Origin: Arthrobacter sp. OV608
GTDB lineage: Bacteria > Actinomycetota > Actinomycetes > Actinomycetales > Micrococcaceae
DNA length: 64,000 bases
Assembly (NCBI GenBank): GCA_900110595.1
Contig: FOEZ01000001.1
Location: 496,001-560,000, forward strand
Reading direction: 5' to 3'
A program made the translations under genes and the position numbers. The stretch's first letter is position 1. Each line of letters starts with the position of its first letter. The notes below the pieces were generated by a model. The model was not told the origin of the DNA, did not search any database, and saw only the letters and a program-made list of their open reading frames with translations. Below, in pieces: positions 27,383 to 36,124 of this stretch.

Positions 27383-28897
27383 ATGACTACTGCTTCTGCG
27401 TCGAATGCTGCCTCCATCCCGCCCGTCACCGCGGAGACGCCCGTACGGGTGCGCTTCTGCCCTTCACCCACCGGCACCCCGCACGTGGGGCTGATCCGTA
27501 CCGCCCTGTTCAACTGGGCCTACGCCCGCCACACCAAGGGCACCATGGTGTTCCGGATCGAGGACACCGATGCAGCCCGTGACAGCGAGGAAAGCTACCA
27601 CCAGCTGCTCGATGCGCTGAAGTGGCTGGGCATCGACTGGGACGAGGGTGTTGAGGTGGGCGGCCCGCACGAACCCTACCGGCAGTCGCAGCGCAGCGGC
27701 ATCTACCAGGACGTGATCGCAAAGCTGCTCGAGGGCGGATTCATTTATGAGTCCTATTCCACTCCCGAGGAGATCGAGGCCCGCCACCGCGCCGCGGGCC
27801 GTGATCCGAAGTTGGGCTACGACGGCTTTGACCGCCACCTGACGGACGAGCAGCTCGCCCAGTACAAGGCCGAAGGCCGCGACGCTGTCCTGCGGCTCCG
27901 CATGCCGGACGAGGACATCACCTTCACCGACCTGGTGCGCGGCGACATCACCTTCCGCGCCGGATCCGTGCCGGACTTTGCAGTGGTTCGTGCCAACGGC
28001 GCGCCGTTGTACACCCTGGTCAACCCCGTGGACGACGCCCTGATGGGCATCACCCACGTGCTCCGCGGGGAAGACCTGCTCAGCTCCACGCCCCGGCAGA
28101 TCGCCCTGTACCGTGCCCTCTACGCCGTGGGCGTGGCACAGTACATGCCGGAGTTCGGCCACCTGCCGTACGTGATGGGGCAGGGCAACAAGAAGCTCTC
28201 CAAGCGCGATCCCGAGTCCAGCCTGTTCCTGCACCGGGAGCGCGGCTTCATCCCCGAGGGCCTGCTGAACTACCTCTCCCTGCTGGGCTGGTCGCTCAGC
28301 GCTGACGAGGACATTTTCACCGTTGAACAGCTGGTGGAGCACTTCGACATCCACGATGTCCTGGGCAACCCGGCGCGTTTCGACCTCAAGAAGGCCGAAG
28401 CCATCAACGGAACGCACGTCCGGATGCTTGCACCGGAGGTTTTCCGGGAGCGGTTGGCGCCGTACCTGCGCGCCGCGGATCTCGTGGGCGAGATCCTGAC
28501 CGACCGGGAAGAGCAGATCCTCACCGAGGCTGCGCCGCTGATCCAGGAGCGCATCACGCTGCTGGGGGAGGCGCCCGAAATGCTGGCCTTCCTCTTCAAG
28601 GCAGATGACGCCATCGACGTTGCCGCTGACGCCCTGAAGGGCCTGCCGGAGAACCTGACCGAGGTCCTGGACGCTGCTATCGCTGTCCTCGAACCCGTGG
28701 AGGACTGGACGCCGGACAACATCCAGGCTGCCCTAAAGCAGGCACTGGTCGAGGACCTGGGCCTCAAGCCCCGCCTTGCCTTCGGGCCTGTGCGGACCGC
28801 CGTTTCCGGCCGGCGCATCTCGCCGCCGCTGTTCGAGTCCATGGTGATCCTCGGCAAGGAGTCCTCCCTCCGCCGGCTCAAGAGCTTCCGCGGCTGA
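27383..28897 (+). CDS. gltX: Glutamyl-tRNA synthetase
   Basis: 504 residues, class I. HIGH-type motif [20 protein letters not shown] and KMSKS-type motif [13 protein letters not shown]; discriminating-type length with a C-terminal anticodon-binding domain. The first ~18 residues are a low-complexity Ala/Thr extension. Its stop overlaps the next start by one base (TGATG). tRNA-Glu(CTC), its likely substrate, lies about 1.1 kb downstream. Confidence 0.97.
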   Translation: MTTASASNAASIPPVTAETPVRVRFCPSPTGTPHVGLIRTALFNWAYARHTKGTMVFRIEDTDAARDSEESYHQLLDALKWLGIDWDEGVEVGGPHEPYRQSQRSGIYQDVIAKLLEGGFIYESYSTPEEIEARHRAAGRDPKLGYDGFDRHLTDEQLAQYKAEGRDAVLRLRMPDEDITFTDLVRGDITFRAGSVPDFAVVRANGAPLYTLVNPVDDALMGITHVLRGEDLLSSTPRQIALYRALYAVGVAQYMPEFGHLPYVMGQGNKKLSKRDPESSLFLHRERGFIPEGLLNYLSLLGWSLSADEDIFTVEQLVEHFDIHDVLGNPARFDLKKAEAINGTHVRMLAPEVFRERLAPYLRAADLVGEILTDREEQILTEAAPLIQERITLLGEAPEMLAFLFKADDAIDVAADALKGLPENLTEVLDAAIAVLEPVEDWTPDNIQAALKQALVEDLGLKPRLAFGPVRTAVSGRRISPPLFESMVILGKESSLRRLKSFRG

Positions 28898-29634
28898 TGA
28901 CGGCTCCCAGCCAGGCAGAGGGCGCCGTCCTGGAGACGCCCTTCGGCGCAGTCCGCGGGGTGCTGTTCGACATCGACGACACCCTGGTTGACCTCGAATA
29001 TTCGATGACCACCGCCCTGCGCGAGGTCAGCGAACACCTACTGCCCGGCCTCGACCAGGCCGGGTGGGAGCGGTTCGGGCGGATCTTCACGCACGAAACC
29101 ACGCACTATTACGACCGGTACCTGGCCGGTGAATTGACGTTCAACGAACAAAGGCTGCTCCGCGGCCGCGCTGCGCTGGGACACTTCGGGGTGGAGCTGG
29201 GGGAAGGGGAGCAATCCCACCAGTGGCTGAACGCGTACATGGAGAAACAGCCGGCCTATGTGAAGCAATTTCCGGATGTGATGCCGCTGCTGGACAGGCT
29301 GGACCGGGCAGGCATTCCGTACGGTGCGGTCAGCAATAACGTCCATGATTACCAGCGGGCAAAGCTTGATGGGGCAGGACTTGAACGCGTGCGCCGCCTC
29401 GTAGGAACAGACACCCTGGGCGTGGCTAAACCTGATCCGGCGATTTACCTCGAAGGAGTCCGGCTGCTGGGCACGGACCCTGCCCACACGTTGTATGTCG
29501 GTGACAACCGCCTGCTCGATGCTGAGGGCTCGACGGCGGCCGGCCTTCTTGGCGTCTGGCTCAACCGGGCGGGGGAGCTGGTGCAGGGATTCGAGGGCAA
29601 CTCGGTGTCTTCGCTCCAGGAATTGATCCTTTAG
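28897..29634 (+). CDS. HAD-superfamily hydrolase
   Basis: 245 residues with HAD motif I FDIDDTLVDLEYSM, a helical cap, motif II around GAVSNN, and motif IV YVGDNRLLDAEGS. A small-molecule phosphatase or related hydrolase, cytosolic; substrate not predictable. It starts in a TGATG overlap with gltX, so it is co-translated with the tRNA synthetase. An imperfect hairpin follows. Confidence 0.88.
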   Translation: MTAPSQAEGAVLETPFGAVRGVLFDIDDTLVDLEYSMTTALREVSEHLLPGLDQAGWERFGRIFTHETTHYYDRYLAGELTFNEQRLLRGRAALGHFGVELGEGEQSHQWLNAYMEKQPAYVKQFPDVMPLLDRLDRAGIPYGAVSNNVHDYQRAKLDGAGLERVRRLVGTDTLGVAKPDPAIYLEGVRLLGTDPAHTLYVGDNRLLDAEGSTAAGLLGVWLNRAGELVQGFEGNSVSSLQELIL

Positions 29635-29642
29635 GACTTGGT

Positions 29643-29676
29643 GTGTGCGTGCCGCCGGAGACGGCGGCCCGCACAC
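29643..29676 (+). terminator. Hairpin after the HAD gene (possible terminator)
   Basis: Arms 29643-29656 and 29663-29676 pair at 13 of 14 positions with a 6-nt loop; no U-tract, so termination is uncertain. Confidence 0.45.
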
Positions 29677-29702
29677 GCCACTGCCCCGGGGGAGGGGCCG
29701 AT

Positions 29703-29731
29703 TTGTGCGAGCCGGAAGTCTCGGGTAAAGT
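29703..29731 (+). promoter_or_regulatory. Promoter of the tRNA-Gln transcript
   Basis: TTGTGC (29703-29708), exactly 17 bp, TAAAGT (29726-29731); about 60 nt upstream of tRNA-Gln. Confidence 0.5.
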
Positions 29732-29795
29732 AATTTCTCGTGCTGAGGGGCACGGAGCAGGGCAAAAGCCCTGAAATCCGGCCCGAAAGTATCAT

Positions 29796-29867
29796 TGGGA
29801 TATGGTGTAATTGGCAACACTACGGTTTCTGGTACCGTCATTCTAGGTTCGAGTCCTGGTATCCCAG
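29796..29867 (+). tRNA. tRNA-Gln (anticodon CTG)
   Basis: 72 nt: acceptor TGGGATA/TATCCCA with discriminator G, anticodon stem ACGGT/ACCGT with loop TTCTGGT giving CTG, T-arm AGGTTCGAGTCCT. No encoded CCA. Confidence 0.96.
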
Positions 29868-30005
29868 CTCTGTTCAGAGCCCGCTAACGGGCAGGAAAGC
29901 AGACGGTTTCAGCCGGTCCGCCGATTTGAAACCACAGCGAAGTGTATGAAACAATCACTGAGCTTGACCAGCGGAAACGCCGGTCAGAAGTACGGTAAAG
30001 TACAC

Positions 30006-30078
30006 GGCCCCATCGTATAGCGGCCTAGTACGCCGCCCTCTCACGGCGGTAACGCGGGTTCGAATCCCGCTGGGGTCA
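30006..30078 (+). tRNA. tRNA-Glu (anticodon CTC)
   Basis: 73 nt: acceptor GGCCCCA/TGGGGTC with discriminator A, anticodon stem CCGCC/GGCGG with loop CTCTCAC giving CTC, T-arm GCGGGTTCGAATCCCGC. Probably in one transcript with tRNA-Gln, 138 bp upstream. Confidence 0.96.
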
Positions 30079-30084
30079 CCAACG

Positions 30085-30120
30085 AAACGGTCCCGGGCAG
30101 ACGCCCGGGACCGTTTCTTT
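30085..30120 (+). terminator. Terminator after tRNA-Glu
   Basis: Perfect 14-bp stem (30085-30098 with 30103-30116), 4-nt loop, followed by CTTTCG; flanking AACG/CGTT can extend it. Confidence 0.88.
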
Positions 30121-30202
30121 CGTTAAAACTTCGCTGATCCCACTGAAAGCTTGCGGGACCCTTCCTACGCTGAATCCAGTCGCCGATACTGGGGGAGAAT
30201 CT

Positions 30203-31258
30203 GTGCTGGGACAGCGGTTTGCCGAGAGCAAGAATTCATTGAACGCCGTTCGGTTGCTGTTGGCCGCGGCTGTCATCCTGTCGCATTCCTGGTGGTTGGG
30301 CGGCTATGGACCAGAGCCCCAACCCGGCGGGGTAAAACTCGGCAGCTGGGCGGTGCTGGGCTTCTTCGGAATTTCGGGATTCTTGATAACCCGAAGCAGA
30401 ACAGGGGCGATTACAGCGGGGAGTTACTGGCGGGCCAGGTTTCTCCGGATTTTCCCCGGCCTTGCCGTTTGTGTGGCCTCGGTAGCTTTTGTGATAGCTC
30501 CCGTTACAGCTGGCGTTGCCGGAAAGAGATACTCCCTACCTGACGCCGTACTCTTTTTTGTGTCTAATCTTTCGGCGGGAGCCCCCGGGCTTGCCGTTCG
30601 CGGCATTCCGGGAACACTGGACGGGCTTAACGATCCGGGGTCCTGGAACGGCCCGCTGTGGACTCTCTTCTGGGAGATCGTTTGTTATGTCGTGGTCGGC
30701 ATCGTGCTCGGACTACTGCGACCTCAACTAGCACGCATTGCTTTGCTCGTGCCTTTTCTTGTGGGTTCGGCCTTTGTCTTTTCTCTGGATGCTGGCTGGG
30801 GCCCTGTTCCTACGCCGCCGGACTGGCCCCTGGTCCCTATCTTGACGTTTCTCGCAGGATCACTTGTCTACCTCTTCCAGGACATCATCCCCGCCAACCC
30901 GCTAACGGGCATTCTTGCTGGAAGTCTGGTGGTCTTGGTGTCCGCCCTAGGTTTTACAACTTCCCTGGTCCATCTACCCGTAAGCCTTTTCCTACTCATA
31001 GGGTCGCTGTATCTGCCGATGTACAAGGTCGGATCCCGCTTCGACATTTCTTACGGTGTCTATATCTACGGTTGGCCCGTCCAGCAGTTCCTCGCTTCCC
31101 TGGGGCTTAACTTCGCCGTGCAACCCTTAGGGTTCGCTGCTGCCTCATTGATGCTGGTCACGCCCATAGCCTGGATGTCCTGCCGCTATGTAGAGAAGCC
31201 TGCACAGCTGTGGCACCGTTCGCTCCATATGCAACGAAAGATCCCTGAACTGGCATGA
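30203..31258 (+). CDS. Acyltransferase 3 family membrane protein
   Basis: 351 residues with about ten hydrophobic helices. Motifs of the family: N-terminal LNAVRLLLAAAVILSHSWWL (the conserved His of the R/H motif region), GFFGISGFLIT and YWRARFLRIFPGLAV. These proteins O-acetylate extracellular polysaccharides, peptidoglycan or lipids. Start GTG 30203 with GGGGGAG 6 nt upstream. Codon use is visibly less GC-ending than its neighbours and the gene sits directly after a tRNA pair, both signs of acquisition. It has no glycan-synthesis genes next to it. Confidence 0.85.
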   Translation: MLGQRFAESKNSLNAVRLLLAAAVILSHSWWLGGYGPEPQPGGVKLGSWAVLGFFGISGFLITRSRTGAITAGSYWRARFLRIFPGLAVCVASVAFVIAPVTAGVAGKRYSLPDAVLFFVSNLSAGAPGLAVRGIPGTLDGLNDPGSWNGPLWTLFWEIVCYVVVGIVLGLLRPQLARIALLVPFLVGSAFVFSLDAGWGPVPTPPDWPLVPILTFLAGSLVYLFQDIIPANPLTGILAGSLVVLVSALGFTTSLVHLPVSLFLLIGSLYLPMYKVGSRFDISYGVYIYGWPVQQFLASLGLNFAVQPLGFAAASLMLVTPIAWMSCRYVEKPAQLWHRSLHMQRKIPELA

Positions 31259-31265
31259 TGTTCCT

Positions 31266-33047
31266 GTGACCTCCCAGAGCGAGCAGGACCCACCGTACGA
31301 CGCACAGCCAGCGCCGCCGGCGCTGGCGGCTGTGGCCCTGCTGGAAGAGGTGCGGGAAGACCTGGCCGCTGCCGCGCTGCCGCTGGCCTTACCTGAGGCG
31401 GAACAGGCCAGGCGCGACGTCGCCAACGCCGTGGCCCAGCTGGATGACTACATCCTCCCGCGGTACCGCAGCCTGGACGCCCCGCTGCTGGCCGTCGTCG
31501 GAGGCTCCACAGGTGCGGGCAAATCCACGCTCGTCAACGCCTTGGTAGGCCATCCCGTCACACGATCCGGAGCCATCCGCCCCACCACCCGCCAGCCCAT
31601 CCTGCTGCATCACCCGTCGGAAGCGGCCTGGTTTGAGGGCCAGCGCGTCCTGCCATCCCTCAGCCGCATCCGTGGATACGTCGCCAGCAGCGCGGTCCCG
31701 GCCACCAGCGCCGGACCGGTCCCCGACCCCGGAGCCATGTCCTCCCTTGTCCTCGTAGCCGACCCCGCAATGCCCGAAGGCATCGCACTCCTGGATGCGC
31801 CCGACGTCGACTCCATCTCCGACGACAACCGTAAGCTTGCGGGGCAGCTCCTCGCCGCGGCAGACTTGTGGATTTTTGTCACTACTGCCAACCGCTATGC
31901 CGACGCCGTTCCCTGGAGACTGCTCCTTGACGCAGCCGGCCGGGACATCATGGTTGCGGTAGTACTGGACCGGGTGCCGCCAGGGGCGGAAGCCGAAGTC
32001 AGCGAGGACCTGCGCGGGCTCCTGGACCGTGAAGGCCTGGGCGCCGCGCAGCTGTTCATCATCCCGGAGACGGCCCTCGACCCGCTGGGGATGCTCCCCG
32101 CCACCACAGTCCTCCTGCTGCGCACCTGGCTGGCGGATCTTGCTGCCGACTCCGCCGGCCGTTCCGACATCGCCCGCCGCACCCTGAACGGGACTGTCAG
32201 AGCCTTGGCTGCCCGCGTTGCTGAAGTGGCCCAGGCCGCGCGGGAACAGCAGCGGGCCGCAGGCAACCTGGAAGCCGCTGCCGTATCGGCCTACAACAGC
32301 GCTGCCACCCGAATCCTCGATGCCACCAGGGACGGATCACTCCTTCGCGGCGAGGTGCTGGCCCGCTGGCAGGACTTTGTGGGCACTGGGGAATTCTTCC
32401 GGACCCTGGAACAAAACGTTGGCCGGTTCCGCGACCGGCTGGGCGCCGTTTTTCGGGGCGAACCGCCGCCCGCCATCCGGGTGGAAGCAGCCATCGAGAC
32501 AGGCCTGCAGGCCGTCATCGTGGACGAAGCCGCAAATGCTGCCGAGGATACTGACCAGCGCTGGCGGACTGATCCCGCCGGGCGCCATCTGCTGGGAACC
32601 GACGACCTTTCCGGAACCACACCCGGGTTCGAAGGCAGGGCGGCCGCCGAAATCAGGGCCTGGCAGGAAGCCCTGATGGAGATGATCCGGACTGAGGGCC
32701 AGGGAAAACGGACCCAGGCACGCTGGCTGTCCTTCGGCATCAACGGCCTGGGCGCTGCCCTGATGATCGTGGTGTTCTCCATGACGGCCGGACTGACAGG
32801 ACTCGAAGTGGGTGTGGCGGGTGGAACCGCCGTGGTGGGCCAGCGGCTGCTGGAAGCTGTCTTCGGCGAAGATGCTGTCCGGCGTATGGCCGAAAAGGCC
32901 CGGGAAGACCTGCATGTGCGCTGCCAGCGGCTGCTCCAGGACGAACAGCAGAAATTCCTGACGCGGCTCCCCGAACATGACGACCCTGCCGCCGGGTCCC
33001 TAGCAGCCCACGCGGAGGCGCTGGCCCGGCTGGCGGCCGCTGCATGA
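31266..33047 (+). CDS. Dynamin-like GTPase, first of a pair
   Basis: 593 residues. G1 motif GGSTGAGKSTLVNALVG near residue 80, G2/G3 region TTRQPILLHHP and LLDAPDVDSISDDN. The G4 position reads VVLDRVPPG, not a canonical NKxD. Helical middle part, a hydrophobic hairpin-like segment near residue 495-540 (INGLGAALMIVVFSM, GVAGGTAVVG), and a helical C-terminus. This build resembles bacterial dynamin-family proteins that bind and remodel membranes (Streptomyces DynA/DynB is the closest known pair type). Start GTG 31266. It overlaps the second GTPase gene by 4 bp. Confidence 0.82.
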   Translation: MTSQSEQDPPYDAQPAPPALAAVALLEEVREDLAAAALPLALPEAEQARRDVANAVAQLDDYILPRYRSLDAPLLAVVGGSTGAGKSTLVNALVGHPVTRSGAIRPTTRQPILLHHPSEAAWFEGQRVLPSLSRIRGYVASSAVPATSAGPVPDPGAMSSLVLVADPAMPEGIALLDAPDVDSISDDNRKLAGQLLAAADLWIFVTTANRYADAVPWRLLLDAAGRDIMVAVVLDRVPPGAEAEVSEDLRGLLDREGLGAAQLFIIPETALDPLGMLPATTVLLLRTWLADLAADSAGRSDIARRTLNGTVRALAARVAEVAQAAREQQRAAGNLEAAAVSAYNSAATRILDATRDGSLLRGEVLARWQDFVGTGEFFRTLEQNVGRFRDRLGAVFRGEPPPAIRVEAAIETGLQAVIVDEAANAAEDTDQRWRTDPAGRHLLGTDDLSGTTPGFEGRAAAEIRAWQEALMEMIRTEGQGKRTQARWLSFGINGLGAALMIVVFSMTAGLTGLEVGVAGGTAVVGQRLLEAVFGEDAVRRMAEKAREDLHVRCQRLLQDEQQKFLTRLPEHDDPAAGSLAAHAEALARLAAAA

Positions 33048-34657
33048 GCCGCCACAGCGACACCCGGGATTCGTCGCGGCTGGACCGCAGGCTCATGGCA
33101 CTTAACGACGCCCGGGAATTGGGCGAAGGTGTCCTTCCCGACGAGTCGCTCCAGGACGTGTTCAGCGTGCTGGAGCGTGCCAGCTCCCGGCGGTCGCTTT
33201 CCGCCGACCACACAGTGGTGGGGTTCTTCGGTGCCACCGGCAGCGGCAAGTCCTCGCTGTTCAACGCCGTGAGTGGAGCTGAAATCGCGACGGCGGCAGC
33301 GCGGCGTCCCACCACTTCGGAACCTCTGGCGGGGGTGTGGGGAGCTGGGGGCAGCGAACCGCTGCTGGACTGGCTGGACGTCCGGAACCGGCATCATGCG
33401 GCAGCCGTGGATGGCTTCGCCGGCGAGGACACGGGGCTGATCCTGTTGGACCTGCCGGACTTCGATTCCACCAAGGCAGCGAACCGGGAAGTGGTCCAGC
33501 GGATGGTGGGCCTGGTGGACGTCCTGGTCTGGGTCCTTGATCCCCAAAAGTACGCCGACGCAGCTGTCCACAATGACTTCCTGTCACGCCTGGCCTCGCA
33601 CGGGGCCGTCACCCTGGTGGTCCTTAACCAGGTGGATCGCCTTCCTGCCCACGACGTGCAGCCGGTCCTGGAATCCCTGCGGGCAATCCTTGCCCGCGAC
33701 GGACTCGCCAAGGTCCAGGTTCTCGCGGCGTCAGCACTCACCGGGACAGGAGTGGACAAGGTCCGGGATGCCATCCGCGGCGTCGCGGTGAAACGCAAAG
33801 CCCAATCACAGCGGCTCACTGCCGACATCACCCGGGCCTCAGCGGAATTGGGCGCAGTATCCGGTGCCGGAGAGGCGGCCGGGGTCCGGCCCGCTGCAAC
33901 GACGCGCCTTGCGGACGAGCTGGCAATTGCCGCGAACGTTCCTGCTGTGGTCCGGGCCGTGAGGCAGTCCTACCGGCTCGAATCGGTGAGGCGGACAGGC
34001 TGGCCCGTCACACGCTGGCTTTCCCGCTTCCGGCCGGATCCGCTGCGACGCCTTAATCTGCGCAGCACGGCACCTTCTGAGCTGAACCGGACCTCGCTGC
34101 CCTCAGCCGGAGCACCGGAGCGCGCCCGGACCGATGCGGCGGTGCGGGAATTTGCCGACGCCGCCAGCGCGGGCGCCCCTGGTCCGTGGCGGGCAGCTAT
34201 CCGGAGCGCCGCGAGGGAAGGCAGGGAGCGGCTGCCCGATGCCCTTGACCAGGCCATCGCCGGAACCGACCTGGCCGCCAACCGAAGGTCGTGGTGGTGG
34301 GGTTTGTTCAATGTGGTGCAATGGCTGGCGCTGCTCACAGTCCTGGGCGGGCTCGGCTGGCTCGGCGTCCTGGCGGCGCGTGGCTACTTCCAAATGCCAG
34401 TACCGGAAGTGCCCAGGGTGGATGGCTGGCCGGTGCCGACGCTGATGATTGCCTTGGGGGTGGTCCTGGGGATCTTCCTGGCCATCACCGGCCGTTTCAT
34501 TGCTGCGGCCGCGGCAAACGCCCGGGCGGCGCGGGCCAGGAAACGGCTGAACGCAGCGGTTGCCGCCGTGGCCCAGGAACTCGTTGTAGAACCTGTGGAG
34601 GTTGAAGTCAGCAGGCTTTCAGCCTTCAATGCGGCACTGAAGGCGGCGGCCGGGTAG
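33044..34657 (+). CDS. Dynamin-like GTPase, second of a pair, with two C-terminal membrane helices
   Basis: 537 residues. G1 GATGSGKSSLFNAVSG, G3 LLDLPDFDSTKA, G4 LNQVDRL, then helical regions and two clear transmembrane helices (LFNVVQWLALLTVLGGLGWL and VPTLMIALGVVLGIFLAI) before a basic helical tail. Start ATG lies in an ATGA overlap with the upstream GTPase, so the two are made together and may form a heteromer at the membrane. It differs from its partner in having a canonical NxxD G4. Confidence 0.84.
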   Translation: MSRHSDTRDSSRLDRRLMALNDARELGEGVLPDESLQDVFSVLERASSRRSLSADHTVVGFFGATGSGKSSLFNAVSGAEIATAAARRPTTSEPLAGVWGAGGSEPLLDWLDVRNRHHAAAVDGFAGEDTGLILLDLPDFDSTKAANREVVQRMVGLVDVLVWVLDPQKYADAAVHNDFLSRLASHGAVTLVVLNQVDRLPAHDVQPVLESLRAILARDGLAKVQVLAASALTGTGVDKVRDAIRGVAVKRKAQSQRLTADITRASAELGAVSGAGEAAGVRPAATTRLADELAIAANVPAVVRAVRQSYRLESVRRTGWPVTRWLSRFRPDPLRRLNLRSTAPSELNRTSLPSAGAPERARTDAAVREFADAASAGAPGPWRAAIRSAAREGRERLPDALDQAIAGTDLAANRRSWWWGLFNVVQWLALLTVLGGLGWLGVLAARGYFQMPVPEVPRVDGWPVPTLMIALGVVLGIFLAITGRFIAAAAANARAARARKRLNAAVAAVAQELVVEPVEVEVSRLSAFNAALKAAAG

Positions 34658-34682
34658 AAGTACGACGCCGGCCGGGAGTCAG

Positions 34683-35231
34683 TCAGCCGGCGGCGGACAG
34701 CTCGGCAGCGGCATCCCTGACCTTGATGAGGGTGCGCAGGTTCCGTGTGGTGGTGGACGCCTTGAACTTCGACTTGGCCGTGATTTTGCTGAAGGGGCTG
34801 TCCAGGGTTCCCCCGGCTGGGGCCAGCCAGGCCAGCGCCTCGGGGCCGAGCCGCTTTTGCTCCGCACCCGCCAGCGCGGCGCCGGCTGCCTCAAGTTCGT
34901 CCAGCATGCCAATATCGGACGAGAGTGTGATATAAGTGTGCGTCGTCTTATCGTCATCCGGGTAGGGGCAGGCACTTACCAGTTCTGCCACCCGGGCTGC
35001 GTCCAGGACTACCACCCAGGCGTCATAGCCGAAGGTGTCCCGGAGGCATTTTTCGCACTCCCGCTTCACGGCGGCGGCGTCCTGGGTGCTGCCCAGCACC
35101 ACGTTTCCGCTGGCAAGCAGGGTCCGCGCGTCCGGAAAACCGCCGGACTTGAGCGCCTCCCGGAGCTCGGCCATCTTGATGTTGATGCCGCCCACGTTGA
35201 TGCCCCGAAGAAACACTGCATAGCTGCCCAT
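34683..35231 (-). CDS. DUF1697 domain-containing protein
   Basis: 182 residues, full length for the family. Opens MGSYAVFLRGINVGGINIKM, the hallmark of DUF1697, followed by LREALKSGGFPDARTLLASG and a C-terminal RNLRTLIKV. Soluble, function unknown; the family is thought to be an alpha/beta-plait protein. Convergent with the dynamin genes. Confidence 0.92.
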   Translation of the reverse strand: MGSYAVFLRGINVGGINIKMAELREALKSGGFPDARTLLASGNVVLGSTQDAAAVKRECEKCLRDTFGYDAWVVVLDAARVAELVSACPYPDDDKTTHTYITLSSDIGMLDELEAAGAALAGAEQKRLGPEALAWLAPAGGTLDSPFSKITAKSKFKASTTTRNLRTLIKVRDAAAELSAAG

Positions 35232-35293
35232 GGCGAAAGCCTAGCGTCCGCAGCGCCGCTGCGAGGGCAATCCGGCGGGCAGGCGCGACTGCG

Positions 35294-36013
35294 TCAGTCG
35301 TTGTTTTTGCGGAGTGCCTCGGTAAGGATGCGGCCGGCGTTGCAGACAACTTCCGCATGCAGCCTGCCGGGCTGGCGGGTGAGCCGCTCGATGGGACCGG
35401 AAATTGAAACTGCCGCAATCACCCGGCCGGAGGGTCCGCGCACCGGTGCGGAAACTGACGCGACCCCGGGCTCGCGTTCGCCAAGGCTCTGGCCCCAGCC
35501 CCGCCGTCGTACTCCTGCCAGGACTGTAGGCGTAAAGCGGGCAGACTGCAGCCCTTCGAGCAGCCGGTCGTGGTCCTCCCAGGCGAGCAGCACCTGGGCG
35601 GCCGATCCGGCCTTCATGGACAACTGCGTGCCCACCGGAATGGTGTCGCGCAGGCCGATGGGGCGCTCGGCGGAGGCAACGCAAACGCGCCAATCGCCCT
35701 GCCGGCGGAAAATCTGGGCACTTTCGCCGGTGGCGTCACGCAGCTGCATCAGCACCGGTCCGGCGGAGGCGATCAACCTGTCCTCACCGGCAGCGGACGC
35801 CAGTTCCACCAGGCGGCTTCCCAGGACAAAGCGGCCCTGGATGTCACGGCTGACCAGCCGGTGGTGGACCAGGGCCAAAGCAAGGCGATGGACCGTGGGC
35901 CGGGCCAGGCCCGTTGCCGCCACAAGCTGCGCAAGCGTGGTGGGCCCGGCCTCAAGTGCATCGAGCACCTGGGCCGCTTTATCAATGACGCCGACTCCAC
36001 TAGAATTGTCCAT
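35294..36013 (-). CDS. IclR-family regulator divergent from leuCD (LtbR/NdgR-like)
   Basis: 239 residues: N-terminal winged helix (VIDKAAQVLDALEAGPTTLA, then LARPTVHRLALALVHHRLV) and C-terminal IclR effector domain (GEREPGVASVSAPVRGPSGR). Orthologues in this position in actinobacteria (Corynebacterium LtbR, Streptomyces NdgR/AreB) control leuCD and other amino-acid genes; this identity is inferred from position plus family. Start ATG 36013. The reading frame stays open far beyond it, opposite leuC, which is coincidental. A palindrome lies in the shared 111-bp promoter region. Confidence 0.9.
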   Translation of the reverse strand: MDNSSGVGVIDKAAQVLDALEAGPTTLAQLVAATGLARPTVHRLALALVHHRLVSRDIQGRFVLGSRLVELASAAGEDRLIASAGPVLMQLRDATGESAQIFRRQGDWRVCVASAERPIGLRDTIPVGTQLSMKAGSAAQVLLAWEDHDRLLEGLQSARFTPTVLAGVRRRGWGQSLGEREPGVASVSAPVRGPSGRVIAAVSISGPIERLTRQPGRLHAEVVCNAGRILTEALRKNND

Positions 36014-36028
36014 GTAATGATATTGCCG

Positions 36029-36043
36029 TCTCATTATCTGAGA
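36029..36043. promoter_or_regulatory. Palindromic candidate operator between the IclR gene and leuC
   Basis: TCTCA-ttatc-TGAGA, perfect 5-bp arms, 16 bp upstream of the IclR start and about 80 bp upstream of leuC. Positioned to control both divergent genes; presumed to be the regulator's own site by analogy with LtbR/NdgR. Confidence 0.55.
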
Positions 36044-36124
36044 TGCAAATCTTTCGGCTGGCGCAGTACGAAGCCGTACTGGTTCAGTGGAACTATCAGC
36101 CAACAGCAGTGAAGGGAGATGGCC

